From the NCBI GenBank assembly GCA_035554595.1, contig DATMIH010000004.1, positions 1 to 24,305 on the forward strand: DNA of 24,305 nt, in the 5' to 3' direction. Position 1 is the first letter of the stretch, and the number at the start of each line of letters is the position of its first letter. This document shows positions 7,327 through 13,751 of the stretch, piece after piece. The position numbers were made by a program, and so were the translations under genes. Below the pieces are notes generated by a model. That model ran no database searches. It saw only the letters and a list, made by a program, of their open reading frames with translations, and was not told the origin of the DNA. This stretch comes from VRUE01 sp035554595. GTDB taxonomy: Bacteria > Actinomycetota > Thermoleophilia > Solirubrobacterales > 70-9.

Positions 7327-8343
7327 GTGCCAATCAACCGTCGCTTTGCGTTGCGCCAGCGCCCCGAGGAGCGGATTGACGACGAGACCTTTGAGCTGGT
7401 CGAGGAGAAGCTGCCGGAGATCCGCGACGGTGAGGCGCTCATCCGCACCGAGTGGATCTCGCTCGACCCAACCAACCGGACCTGGATCGAGGACATGCCG
7501 GGCTACCTGCCCCCCGTGCAGATCGGCGAGACGATGCGCGCCCTCGGGCTCGGTCGGGTTGTCGAGTCCAAACATCCCGACTACGAGGAGGGACAGCTGG
7601 TCCAGGGGTTGACCGGCTGGACCCAGAACTTCATTGCCTCCGATGCCGCGCCGCTGCAGCGCGTCCCTGAGATCGAGGGGGTCTCCCCCAGCCTCTACCT
7701 AGGCGCGCTCGGGATGACCGGGCTCACCGCCTGGGTCGGGATGCAGGAAATCGGCAAGCCAAAGGAGGGCGAGACGGTCGTCGTCTCGGCCGCCGCCGGC
7801 GCGGTCGACTCGGTCGCCGGTCAGCTCGCCAAGCGCGACGGCGCCCGCGTCGTCGGCATCGCCGGCGGGCCCGAGAAGGGCTCGATCCTCACCGAGAAGC
7901 TCGGCTTCGACGCTGCGGTCGACCACCGCGCCGAGGACTGGCGCGAGCAGCTTAAGGCCGCCACCCCGAACGGCATCGACGTCGACTTCGAGAACGTCGG
8001 CGGCAAGCTCATGGACGCGATCTTCGCCCGCCTCAACCTCCACGCCCGGGTCGCCCTCTGCGGGCTGATCTCCGGCTACAACGAGGGCGCGGCGCCGGTG
8101 GCCGGCTCGCGCGATGCTTTCGGCAGCCTGCTGATCAAGCGAGCCACCCTGCAGGGCTTCATCGTCCTCGACCACTACGGCAAGCTGGCGAGGGTCTCGG
8201 CGCAACTCGCGGAGTGGATCGCCGACGGCAGCCTTGAGCCATTGGAGACTGTCGTCGAGGGCTTCGAGCAACTGCCAAAGGCGATCAACATGCTTTTCGA
8301 CGGCGCCAACGTCGGCAAGCTCGTCGTTCGGGTCGGCGCGTAG
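7327..8343 (+). CDS. Zinc-independent NADP-dependent MDR oxidoreductase, CurA/prostaglandin-reductase type
   Basis: The 338-residue protein follows the medium-chain reductase layout without zinc ligands. An N-terminal GroES-like part has SLDPTNRTWI and a PGYLPPVQIGE segment. Residues about 126-140 carry LGALGMTGLTAWVGM. The nucleotide-binding segment is VVVSAAAGAVDSVAGQLAK (151-169), then VVGIAGG. These are hallmarks of the YncB/CurA and leukotriene B4 dehydrogenase group, which reduce C=C bonds of enones with NADPH. The usual AAGAVGS turn reads GAVDS here, with an aspartate where glycine is usual. The start is GTG. It is divergent from the secreted-protein gene and convergent with the next gene (15 bases between stops). 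The substrate is unknown. Confidence 0.9.
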   Translation: MPINRRFALRQRPEERIDDETFELVEEKLPEIRDGEALIRTEWISLDPTNRTWIEDMPGYLPPVQIGETMRALGLGRVVESKHPDYEEGQLVQGLTGWTQNFIASDAAPLQRVPEIEGVSPSLYLGALGMTGLTAWVGMQEIGKPKEGETVVVSAAAGAVDSVAGQLAKRDGARVVGIAGGPEKGSILTEKLGFDAAVDHRAEDWREQLKAATPNGIDVDFENVGGKLMDAIFARLNLHARVALCGLISGYNEGAAPVAGSRDAFGSLLIKRATLQGFIVLDHYGKLARVSAQLAEWIADGSLEPLETVVEGFEQLPKAINMLFDGANVGKLVVRVGA

Positions 8344-8358
8344 TCCCGATGAGCCGGC

Positions 8359-9006
8359 CTAACCGCCCAATCCACCGAATATCGCGTACGGATTTGATGG
8401 GCGCTCGGCGTAGGCGGCCGCCCAAGTTCCCTCGAAGCTGACCTTGCTGCCGGGCGGGGCCTGGCTCTGGATCTTTTCGGCGAGTTCCCTGCCGCTGTCC
8501 TCGTCGGGAACCCCGATCAGCAGGTACTTCCAGCGGTGGACCACTGGGAGGCCCTCACTGCGCAGCGTGTCGGCGAACTGGCTTGCCTCATGAAACGAGG
8601 GAAGATCGACGCGGACCTCGTATTCGGGGTGTCCGCTTTTCTCGGTCTGCCGGCGCTCCGCGGCGATCAATGCTTCGTGCTCAACCTTCTTGGCCGCGTC
8701 ACCGCTCGGAAGCGGAAGGTCGGGTTCCTCCCATTCCTCCGCCGTTGGGTGCCAGTGCGTCAGTTCGGCATCGAGCTTCCAGCCGTGCTGCTGAGCGAGG
8801 CTGAGCACATGGTTGCGGGCCGCTTCGGCCTGCTCCCTCGAGCCGGCGTAGAGAAAGACCGTGGACCCTTCGCGGCTGACGATGACGCGATCGTGGAAAG
8901 CGCCACTCAGATCGTGTTCGAGCTCGCTGGCCTCGAGTCGCTCGGCCAAGAGCCCGATGTGCCTCGGATCGTCGAAGTCAACCTCGATGCGCCAGTCGTC
9001 ATTCAT
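8359..9006 (-). CDS. Conserved protein with an internal domain duplication, unknown function
   Basis: The 215-residue soluble protein looks like two copies of one alpha/beta unit. Residues about 5-80 (WRIEVDFDDP...LLAERLEA...VIVSREGSTVFLYAGSREQAEAARNHV...) and about 128-195 (YEVRVDLPSF...FADTLRSEG...YLLIGVPDEDSGRELAEKI...) share strand-helix-strand-strand-helix order, suggestive of ferredoxin-like folds. They are joined by a linker with HWHPTAEEWEEP and an acidic helix. The C-terminus is Gly-rich. I know similar unnamed actinobacterial proteins with a 'WHP-x-E-x-WE' linker but no function. It starts 27 nt after the fic stop and may be transcribed with it; a TAGCCT hexamer 8 nt before its ATG could also give its own promoter. 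Confidence 0.75.
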   Translation of the reverse strand: MNDDWRIEVDFDDPRHIGLLAERLEASELEHDLSGAFHDRVIVSREGSTVFLYAGSREQAEAARNHVLSLAQQHGWKLDAELTHWHPTAEEWEEPDLPLPSGDAAKKVEHEALIAAERRQTEKSGHPEYEVRVDLPSFHEASQFADTLRSEGLPVVHRWKYLLIGVPDEDSGRELAEKIQSQAPPGSKVSFEGTWAAAYAERPSNPYAIFGGLGG

Positions 9007-9033
9007 CGCCGCGAAGGCTACTGGCGCCTTGCC

Positions 9034-10113
9034 TCATCGGCCAAGGGCTCGCCTGCGAAGACTCTCGGTCGGTTCGTAGCGGACGCTGCGGCCGCGTCCT
9101 GCTTGGTCGACCAGACCGGCATCGACCAGGCGGCGAAAGTCGGCACTGGCGGTAGCCGGCGAGACATCAGCCTCGGTTGCGTAACTGGCTCGGTCTGTTC
9201 CTCCCACCAGGGCCTGCTCCAGCGCGATCACCAGGCGATCGGGCCAGTGACGAGACTCGACCAACTCTTCCAACTGGGTCCAGCGGGCGGCGGCATCTTT
9301 TATCTGCGCGAGGCGCTGACGGGCTTGGGCAAGGTGGGCATCGACGCAGAAGGCAATCCAGTTGGTGACGTCCCGATCAGGCTGATAAGTCGGGCCGTGG
9401 GCCTGGTTGAGCGCCCCGTAATAGGCGGTCGTGTGAGCGCCGAGGTACTCCTCAATCGAGCCGAACTCCGGTGACATCAGGCCATCCCGGGCTAGGACCA
9501 GGGACTGGATGATGCGAGAGATGCGACCGTTGCCATCATCGAAGGGGTGGATCGACACTACGTGGAGATGGGCCATCGCCGCGCGCACGACCACGTGGAG
9601 ATCTGGATCTCCCTGCTCGAGCCACTCGACCACCTCGGCCATGAGTCCTGCGACCTCGGCAGCATCGGGTGCCTGATAGACGAGCCTGCCGTCGCTACCC
9701 GTTATGCCAACCGCTCCGGAACGCCACCGGCCCGGCCCGGCCTCTGACTGAAAGGAGCAAGCGTCGAAATGGAGGTCGAGGATGACCCGGTCAAGCCAGC
9801 GAAAAGCGGGGTCGGTTGCCATGACGCCGACGTGGTCCATCGCCCGCGCGTAACAGGCGACCGCCATGCGATTTTCGTCGTCGGGGTCGACCGGCGGCTC
9901 GCTGTTCACGAGCGCAACGGCCTCCCCGGGGGCCACGCTGAACCCCTCGATCGAAGTCGAGCCTTCGACGCTGCTGGCCCGCACCTGGCGCCGCAGCGCC
10001 CCGATCCAGGGCGCGTGCCGTCCGGCTTCTAAACCGAGCTCAGCTCGAAGCTGATCGAGTTCGTCGAGTTGCATCTTGAGCTCGCCAACTATGAGAGGTG
10101 TTCCAAAAAGCAT
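9034..10113 (-). CDS. Fic-domain protein (probable AMPylase) with C-terminal winged helix
   Basis: The 359-residue protein has a Fic N-terminal helical region and the full Fic catalytic loop H189-PFDDGNGR-R197 followed by ISRIIQSLVL. An AGPGRWRS flap element sits around 125-132. An STSIEG sequence at 52-57 fits the (S/T)xxxE(G/N) inhibitory motif, whose glutamate blocks ATP binding, so a class II self-inhibited enzyme is expected. Residues about 285-355 look like a winged-helix DNA-binding domain (ATEADVSPATASADFRRLVDAGLVDQAGRGRSVRYEPTE). Such proteins transfer AMP to target hydroxyls; the target is unknown. A TAATAT hexamer lies 6 nt before the ATG, with GGAGGA filling the gap, so a leaderless start is more likely than Shine-Dalgarno use. 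ATG at 10074 (residue 14) is an alternative. The repeated motif upstream may be its own operator. Confidence 0.92.
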   Translation of the reverse strand: MLFGTPLIVGELKMQLDELDQLRAELGLEAGRHAPWIGALRRQVRASSVEGSTSIEGFSVAPGEAVALVNSEPPVDPDDENRMAVACYARAMDHVGVMATDPAFRWLDRVILDLHFDACSFQSEAGPGRWRSGAVGITGSDGRLVYQAPDAAEVAGLMAEVVEWLEQGDPDLHVVVRAAMAHLHVVSIHPFDDGNGRISRIIQSLVLARDGLMSPEFGSIEEYLGAHTTAYYGALNQAHGPTYQPDRDVTNWIAFCVDAHLAQARQRLAQIKDAAARWTQLEELVESRHWPDRLVIALEQALVGGTDRASYATEADVSPATASADFRRLVDAGLVDQAGRGRSVRYEPTESLRRRALGR

Positions 10114-10119
10114 TCCTCC

Positions 10120-10125
10120 ATATTA
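10120..10125 (-). promoter_or_regulatory. -10 hexamer TAATAT of the fic gene
   Basis: Read on the minus strand, TAATAT ends exactly 6 nt before the ATG at 10113. This spacing would place the transcription start at or beside the A of ATG. It overlaps the first copy of the repeated operator-like motif. Confidence 0.5.
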
Positions 10126-10167
10126 GACGATTAAACATCTAATCATCTAGACGTATTTGCGTCTAAT
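10122..10167. promoter_or_regulatory. Cluster of four C(A/G)TCTA motifs upstream of fic, probable operator
   Basis: In 46 bp the octamer family C(A/G)TCTA(A/G)(T/A) occurs at 10136-10143 (CATCTAAT), 10144-10151 (CATCTAGA) and 10160-10167 (CGTCTAAT), and in inverse at 10122-10129 (ATTAGACG). TAGACG at 10148-10153 and CGTCTA at 10160-10165 form a 6-bp dyad with 6-nt centre. ATTAGACG and the distal CGTCTAAT form an 8-bp perfect dyad. The block is strikingly AT-rich for this sequence, covers the fic -10 and reaches the marR stop codon. The winged helix of the Fic protein is the first candidate ligand. Confidence 0.6.
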
Positions 10168-10591
10168 CGCACTCAGCCAGCCGCCCGAGCAGGCGCACCG
10201 CCTCGTCCAAGATCTCGCGCTCCGCGTCGCTGAGGTTCTCCTCGATCGCCTCGGACAGCCAGCCCTCGCGACGGCCACGGTCCTCGAGGAGCTCGGTGCG
10301 ACCAGCCTCGGTCAGCTCGATTAGGGAGCGGCGGCCGTCGGCAGGGTCGGGGTGGCGCTCGATCAGGCCCTGGGTCTCGAGCTCGGCGATGGTCTGGCCC
10401 ATCGACTGCGGGCGCACGCGTTCGAGCTCGGCGAGCTTGCTCGTGCTCTGCGGGCCTTCGCGGTCGAGCCGGCCGAGGACCGAGCCCTGGGAGAGCGAGA
10501 AGCGGTGCTCCGTGCGCAGGCGGCGGATCAGGTGGCCGAGCACCACGCGCAGCTCACTGGCGAGCGGGCCGCTGTCGACGCGGGTCGGCAT
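10163..10591 (-). CDS. MarR-family transcriptional regulator
   Basis: The 142-residue protein has the MarR winged-helix layout. A dimerisation helix comes first (LASELRVVLGHLIRRLRTEH), then SLSQGSVLGRLDREGPQSTSKLAELERVRPQSMGQTIAELETQGLIERHPDPADGRRSLIELTEAGRTELLED. The recognition helix is around RVRPQSMGQTI and the D-P-x-D-G-R-R wing is intact. C-terminal helices close the dimer. It is divergent from a DHA2 exporter, and the two share a large palindrome, so it should repress both itself and the exporter, with release by a small ligand. A TATGAT hexamer ends 6 nt before its ATG, which suggests a leaderless mRNA. Its stop codon lies within the repeat block in front of fic. Confidence 0.93.
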   Translation of the reverse strand: MPTRVDSGPLASELRVVLGHLIRRLRTEHRFSLSQGSVLGRLDREGPQSTSKLAELERVRPQSMGQTIAELETQGLIERHPDPADGRRSLIELTEAGRTELLEDRGRREGWLSEAIEENLSDAEREILDEAVRLLGRLAECD

Positions 10592-10597
10592 GCGCCG

Positions 10598-10603
10598 ATC
10601 ATA
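10598..10603 (-). promoter_or_regulatory. -10 hexamer TATGAT of marR
   Basis: On the minus strand TATGAT ends 6 nt before the marR ATG at 10591. The palindrome at 10612-10643 would occupy the spacer and -35 region, giving autorepression. Confidence 0.5.
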
Positions 10604-10611
10604 CCCGAAAG

Positions 10612-10643
10612 TACACAGGCAAACTGCACAGTTTGCCTGTGTA
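10612..10643. promoter_or_regulatory. MarR operator: perfect 15-bp inverted repeat
   Basis: TACACAGGCAAACTG (10612-10626) and CAGTTTGCCTGTGTA (10629-10643) are exact inverse copies around a 2-nt centre, CA. The element lies between the divergent marR and MFS genes and overlaps the core promoter of each. The inner part, GCAAACTG/CAGTTTGC, is the size of a normal MarR site. The full 32 bp could hold two dimers or one extended site. Confidence 0.85.
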
Positions 10644-10647
10644 TATT
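10642..10647 (+). promoter_or_regulatory. -10 hexamer TATATT of the MFS exporter gene
   Basis: TATATT ends 6 nt before GTG 10654, so the mRNA would start at the initiation codon. Its first two bases belong to the palindrome, so a bound regulator would block it directly. Confidence 0.55.
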
Positions 10648-10653
10648 GAGGTT

Positions 10654-12447
10654 GTGTCAGAGACGAGCGCAGCGCAGGCCAACGGCAGCCCGGTCAACGA
10701 TCGCTACAAGTGGATCGCCCTCTCCAACACCACCCTGGCGATCCTGCTGGCGACCCTCGACGCCTCGATCACGCTGATCGCGATGCCCGACATCTTCCGC
10801 GGCATCCACCTCGACCCGCTGGTCCCCGGCAACAGCTTCTACCTGCTCTGGATGATCCTCGGCTACCTGGTCGTCTCCAGCGTGCTGATCGTCAGCCTCG
10901 GCCGCCTCGGCGACATCTACGGCCGGGTGAAGATCTACAACCTCGGCTTCATCATCTACACCGTCGCCTCGCTGCTGCTGGCGATCGACTGGATGACGGG
11001 ACCGCCCGGCGCCATGTACCTGGTCATCTTCCGCATCGTCCAGGGCGTCGGCGGCGCCTGCCTACTGGCCAACGCGGCGGCGATCATCACCGACGCCTTC
11101 CCCGTCAACCAGCGCGGCATGGCGCTCGGGATCAACAACATCGTCGGCGTCAGCGGGCTCTTCGTCGGCCTCGTCCTCGGCGGCCTGCTGGCCCCGATCG
11201 ACTGGCGCCTCGTCTTCCTGATCTCGGTCCCGGTTGGACTCTTCGGCACCGTCTGGGCCTACCTCAAGCTCGAGGAGCGCAGCAAACCGCGGCCCGCCTC
11301 GATCGACTGGGGCGGCAACGTCACCTTCGCCCTCGGCCTGGTCCTGGTCATGGTCGCGGTCACCTACGGCATCCGGCCCTACGGCGGCAGCCCGACCGGC
11401 TGGGGAAGCCCACGTGTACTCGCGCTGCTCGCCGGCTCGATCACCTCGCTCGTCGCCTTCGCCGTGATCGAGCGCCGGGTCGCCGAGCCGATGTTCCGCC
11501 TCCCCCTCTTCCGCATCCGCGCCTTCACCTTCGGCACCCTCTCGACCTTCCTCGCCGCCGTCTCGCGCGGCGGCCTGATGTTCATGCTGATCATCTGGCT
11601 GCAGGGGATCTGGCTGCCGCTGCACGGCTACGGCTTCACCGAGACGCCGCTCTGGGCCGGCATCTACATGCTGCCGCTGACGATCGGGCTGCTGCTCGCC
11701 GGGCCGACCTCGGGCTACCTCTCCGACCGCTTCGGCGCCCGCCCCTTCGCCACCGGCGGCATGATCGCCGCCGCGATCAGCTTCGCCCTGCTGATGGCGC
11801 TGCCGATCGACTTCGCCTACCCCGTCTTCGCCGCGATCCTGCTGCTGCAGGGCATCTCAATGGGGATGTTCGCCTCGCCCAACCGTGCCGCGGTGATGAA
11901 CAGCCTGCCCGCCGCCGACCGCGGCGCCGGCGGCGGCATGAACCAGACCTTCCAGAACTCGGCCCAGGTGCTCTCGGTCGGGATCTTCTTCACCCTGCTG
12001 ATCATCGGCCTCTCCTCCAGCCTGCCGAGCGCGCTGAGCAGCGGCCTGGAAGCGCACGGCGTCTCCCACGGGGTCGCGCACCACGCCGGCCAGACCCCGC
12101 CGATCTCGGTCCTCTTCGCCGCCTTCCTCGGCTACAACCCGATCCAGCACCTGGTCGGCCCGCACGCCCTGGCGGCGCTGCCGGCCCAAGCCCACGCCGC
12201 GCTGACGGGCCAGGCCTTCTTCCCCCACTTGATCGCCGGGCCCTTCAGCGACGGGCTCGACACCGCCTTCACCTTCGCGATCGTCGCCTGTCTCGTCGCC
12301 GCCGCGGCCTCGCTGCTGCGCGGCGGCCAGTACCACCACGCCGAGGAGCCGGTCCAGGCCCCGATCGGCCCACGCCCCCCTTTTTCCGTCTCAGAGACGG
12401 AAAAGGGGGCCCAAGTCCCGCAACTGGAGGAGCAGCGTGCGCGTTGA
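10654..12447 (+). CDS. MFS multidrug exporter, DHA2 (14-TMS EmrB/QacA) family
   Basis: The 597-residue protein has the DHA2 pattern. TMS1 carries LLATLDASITLIAMPDI, and the motif A loop is G83-RLGDIYGR-91. QGVGGACLLANAAAIITDAFP and the GLVLGGLLAPIDWRLVFLISVPVG segment are DHA2 hallmarks. Long hydrophobic helices continue to about residue 560, and the tail is short, charged and cytosolic. It should export toxic compounds at the cost of the proton gradient. GTG 10654 is chosen because it lies 6 nt after TATATT; an earlier TTG at 10633 falls inside the operator and is unlikely. It is divergent from its probable MarR repressor. Its 3' end overlaps the next, decayed gene by 11 nt and holds a strong hairpin. 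Confidence 0.93.
   Translation: MSETSAAQANGSPVNDRYKWIALSNTTLAILLATLDASITLIAMPDIFRGIHLDPLVPGNSFYLLWMILGYLVVSSVLIVSLGRLGDIYGRVKIYNLGFIIYTVASLLLAIDWMTGPPGAMYLVIFRIVQGVGGACLLANAAAIITDAFPVNQRGMALGINNIVGVSGLFVGLVLGGLLAPIDWRLVFLISVPVGLFGTVWAYLKLEERSKPRPASIDWGGNVTFALGLVLVMVAVTYGIRPYGGSPTGWGSPRVLALLAGSITSLVAFAVIERRVAEPMFRLPLFRIRAFTFGTLSTFLAAVSRGGLMFMLIIWLQGIWLPLHGYGFTETPLWAGIYMLPLTIGLLLAGPTSGYLSDRFGARPFATGGMIAAAISFALLMALPIDFAYPVFAAILLLQGISMGMFASPNRAAVMNSLPAADRGAGGGMNQTFQNSAQVLSVGIFFTLLIIGLSSSLPSALSSGLEAHGVSHGVAHHAGQTPPISVLFAAFLGYNPIQHLVGPHALAALPAQAHAALTGQAFFPHLIAGPFSDGLDTAFTFAIVACLVAAAASLLRGGQYHHAEEPVQAPIGPRPPFSVSETEKGAQVPQLEEQRAR
12374..12410. repeat. Near-perfect 37-nt palindrome (strong hairpin) inside the 3' end of the exporter gene
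   Basis: CCGTCTC (12386-12392) pairs with GAGACGG (12394-12400) around a single A. The arms extend through TTTT/AAAA and CCCCC/GGGGG with one unpaired T at 12381. Sixteen pairs can be drawn, with the innermost opening to form the loop. It lies 38 nt before the exporter stop codon, and the codons read ...RPPFSVSETEKGAQ. It could attenuate readthrough into the MBL gene remnant, protect the 3' end of the mRNA, or be a copy of a dispersed palindromic repeat. Confidence 0.7.
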
Positions 12448-12902
12448 GTGGCACGGACAGTCCGCGATCGAGGTTGATGGAGTCGACCTGCTGCTGGTCA
12501 CCCATGAGCATCGCGACCACAACGCCGCCGAGGCAAGCACAGCACCGATGCAATCGGCGCGGTGCTCGGGGTCGCCTCCGAGCACGACGAGGTGGCCGGC
12601 ACCGAACGCGGACCGAACACGATCTTCGTCTTCGAGCTCGACGGCCTGCGCGTCGCTCACTTCGGCGACTTCGGCCAGCGCCAGCTGCGCGAGGAGCAGG
12701 CAGCCGCGATCGGCGCCGTCGATCTGCTCTTCCTGCCGGTCGGCGGCGGCCCGACGACGAGCGCGCCGACTTCCTCCCCGATAGCGAGGAGGAGTTTGTC
12801 GCCCAGATGCCGCAGGCCGCCCGCTTCGAGGGCCCCTCCTTTGACACCGCCGATCTGCCCACCGAGGGCGGCCCCATCGCCGTGGTCCCCGCCGCGCCCT
12901 AG
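12437..12902 (+). pseudogene. Remnant of an MBL-fold (UlaG-like) metal-dependent hydrolase, frameshifted and internally deleted
   Basis: A good start is kept: GGAGG at 12426-12430, 6 nt before GTG 12437. The pieces of one protein lie in three frames. Frame of 12437: MRVEWHGQSA, then a gap in the family pattern, then DLLLVTHEHRDHN with the metal motif HEHRDH. Frame of 12541: STDAIGAVLGVASEHDEVAG..., then NTIFVFELDGLRVAHFGDFG and AVDLLFLPVGGGPT. Third frame, from about 12758: ERADFLPDSEEEFVAQMP...TADLPTEGGPIAVVPAAP, stopping at 12902. The part that should carry the late 'P-M-H-Y' metal histidine, between GGGPT and ADFL, is missing. At least two frameshifts and two deletions make a working enzyme impossible, unless the assembly is wrong here. 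Confidence 0.85.
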
Positions 12903-12998
12903 CGTTCACATCAGCTTCCTCAAATAAAGGCGCCGCGCCGCTATGGTCCTTTGGCCGGGCCTGACCCGCGCGCAACCCAACGGCGAAAGGGGCCGGAT

Positions 12999-13442
12999 TT
13001 GAGCAACGATGAGATCAACGAGATGGGGCCGATCGATTACCTGATCGTCGAGTGGCCGGGGCGGCAGCCGACGGGCGAGGCGCTGCCGCACCTGATCGAC
13101 CTGGTCGACCGCGGCCTGATCCGCATCCTCGACCTCAGTTTCATCGCCAAGGCCGAGGACGGCTCAGTCGCGGCGCTGGAGCTGGCCGACCTCGGCGACG
13201 AGATCGATGTCTTTGCCACCTTCGAGGGCGCCTCCTCTGGTCTGCTCGGCGAGGACGACATCGCCGAGGCGGGCAACGCGCTCGAGCCCGGCACCTCGGC
13301 CGCCTTGCTCGTCTTCGAGAACAGCTGGGCGGCGCCGTTTGCCGCTGCGGTGCGCCGCTCCGGCGGCCAGTTGGTAGCCAGCGGGCGCATCCCCGTCCAA
13401 GACGTCCTCGCCGCGCTCGACGCGGTCGAGGCATCCGAGTAG
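12999..13442 (+). CDS. DUF6325 family protein
   Basis: The 147-residue soluble protein matches the DUF6325 pattern: MGPIDYLIVEWPG near the start, LIDLVDRGLIRILDLSFIAKAEDGSVAALELADL, GLLGEDDIAEAGNALEPGTSAALLVFENSWAAPFAAAVRRSGGQLVASGRIP, then a C-terminal helix. Function is unknown. TTG 12999 is preferred because AAAGGGG stands 6 nt before it. ATG 13023, right at MGPIDY where many family members begin, is the alternative. It is followed after 13 nt by a SHOCT-domain gene, a pairing I have often seen in actinobacteria (recollection). Its 96-bp upstream gap holds no strong promoter that I can name. Confidence 0.85.
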   Translation: MSNDEINEMGPIDYLIVEWPGRQPTGEALPHLIDLVDRGLIRILDLSFIAKAEDGSVAALELADLGDEIDVFATFEGASSGLLGEDDIAEAGNALEPGTSAALLVFENSWAAPFAAAVRRSGGQLVASGRIPVQDVLAALDAVEASE

Positions 13443-13455
13443 AAGGAGACCACCT

Positions 13456-13740
13456 ATGCCAGGACTACTTCGAGGAGTGGCACGAACGGCGGTCATCGCC
13501 GGCACCGCCACCTCCGTCAGCAACCGCGTCTCGCGCCGCCAGGGCCAGCGTTGGGCCCAGCAGGAAGAACAGCAGCAGGCACAGCAGGCGCCCGCTCCAG
13601 TGGCCGCTGCCTCGGCCGCGCCCGCCGCAGGCGGACAGTCGACGATCGACCAGCTCAAGGAGCTCGGCGAACTGAAGTCACAGGGCATCCTCACCGAGGA
13701 GGAGTTCGTCGCCCAGAAGGCCAAGCTGCTGAACGCTTGA
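13456..13740 (+). CDS. Small SHOCT-domain protein
   Basis: The 94-residue protein starts with an ATG that has AAGGAG 7 nt upstream. The N-terminus (GLLRGVARTAVIAGTATSVSNRVSRRQ) is a short hydrophobic and basic region that may touch the membrane. A Gln/Ala/Pro-rich low-complexity linker follows. Residues about 62-93 (STIDQLKELGELKSQGILTEEEFVAQKAKLL) are a textbook SHOCT motif: a short helix pair with L-x-x-L...GI(L/I)T-x-E-E-F-x-x-K-K-x-x-LL. SHOCT is usually a C-terminal oligomerisation or interaction module. It forms an operon with the DUF6325 gene and converges with mcrC. Confidence 0.88.
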   Translation: MPGLLRGVARTAVIAGTATSVSNRVSRRQGQRWAQQEEQQQAQQAPAPVAAASAAPAAGGQSTIDQLKELGELKSQGILTEEEFVAQKAKLLNA

Positions 13741-13751
13741 GCGCGGCGCCT

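Noticed and set aside
8536..9474. 312-codon plus-strand frame
   Set aside because: It runs antisense to the 3' end of fic and the duplicated-domain gene and has no family signature.
10114..10119. GGAGGA as Shine-Dalgarno of fic
   Set aside because: It touches the ATG with no spacing, so it cannot pair usefully for that start. The TAATAT at the same place fits a promoter -10 instead.
10710..12902. 730-codon plus-strand frame over the MFS gene
   Set aside because: It is an Arg/Pro/His-rich shadow of the exporter in another frame, a usual G+C artefact. Only its last part, after about 12758, has meaning, as the final fragment of the MBL remnant.
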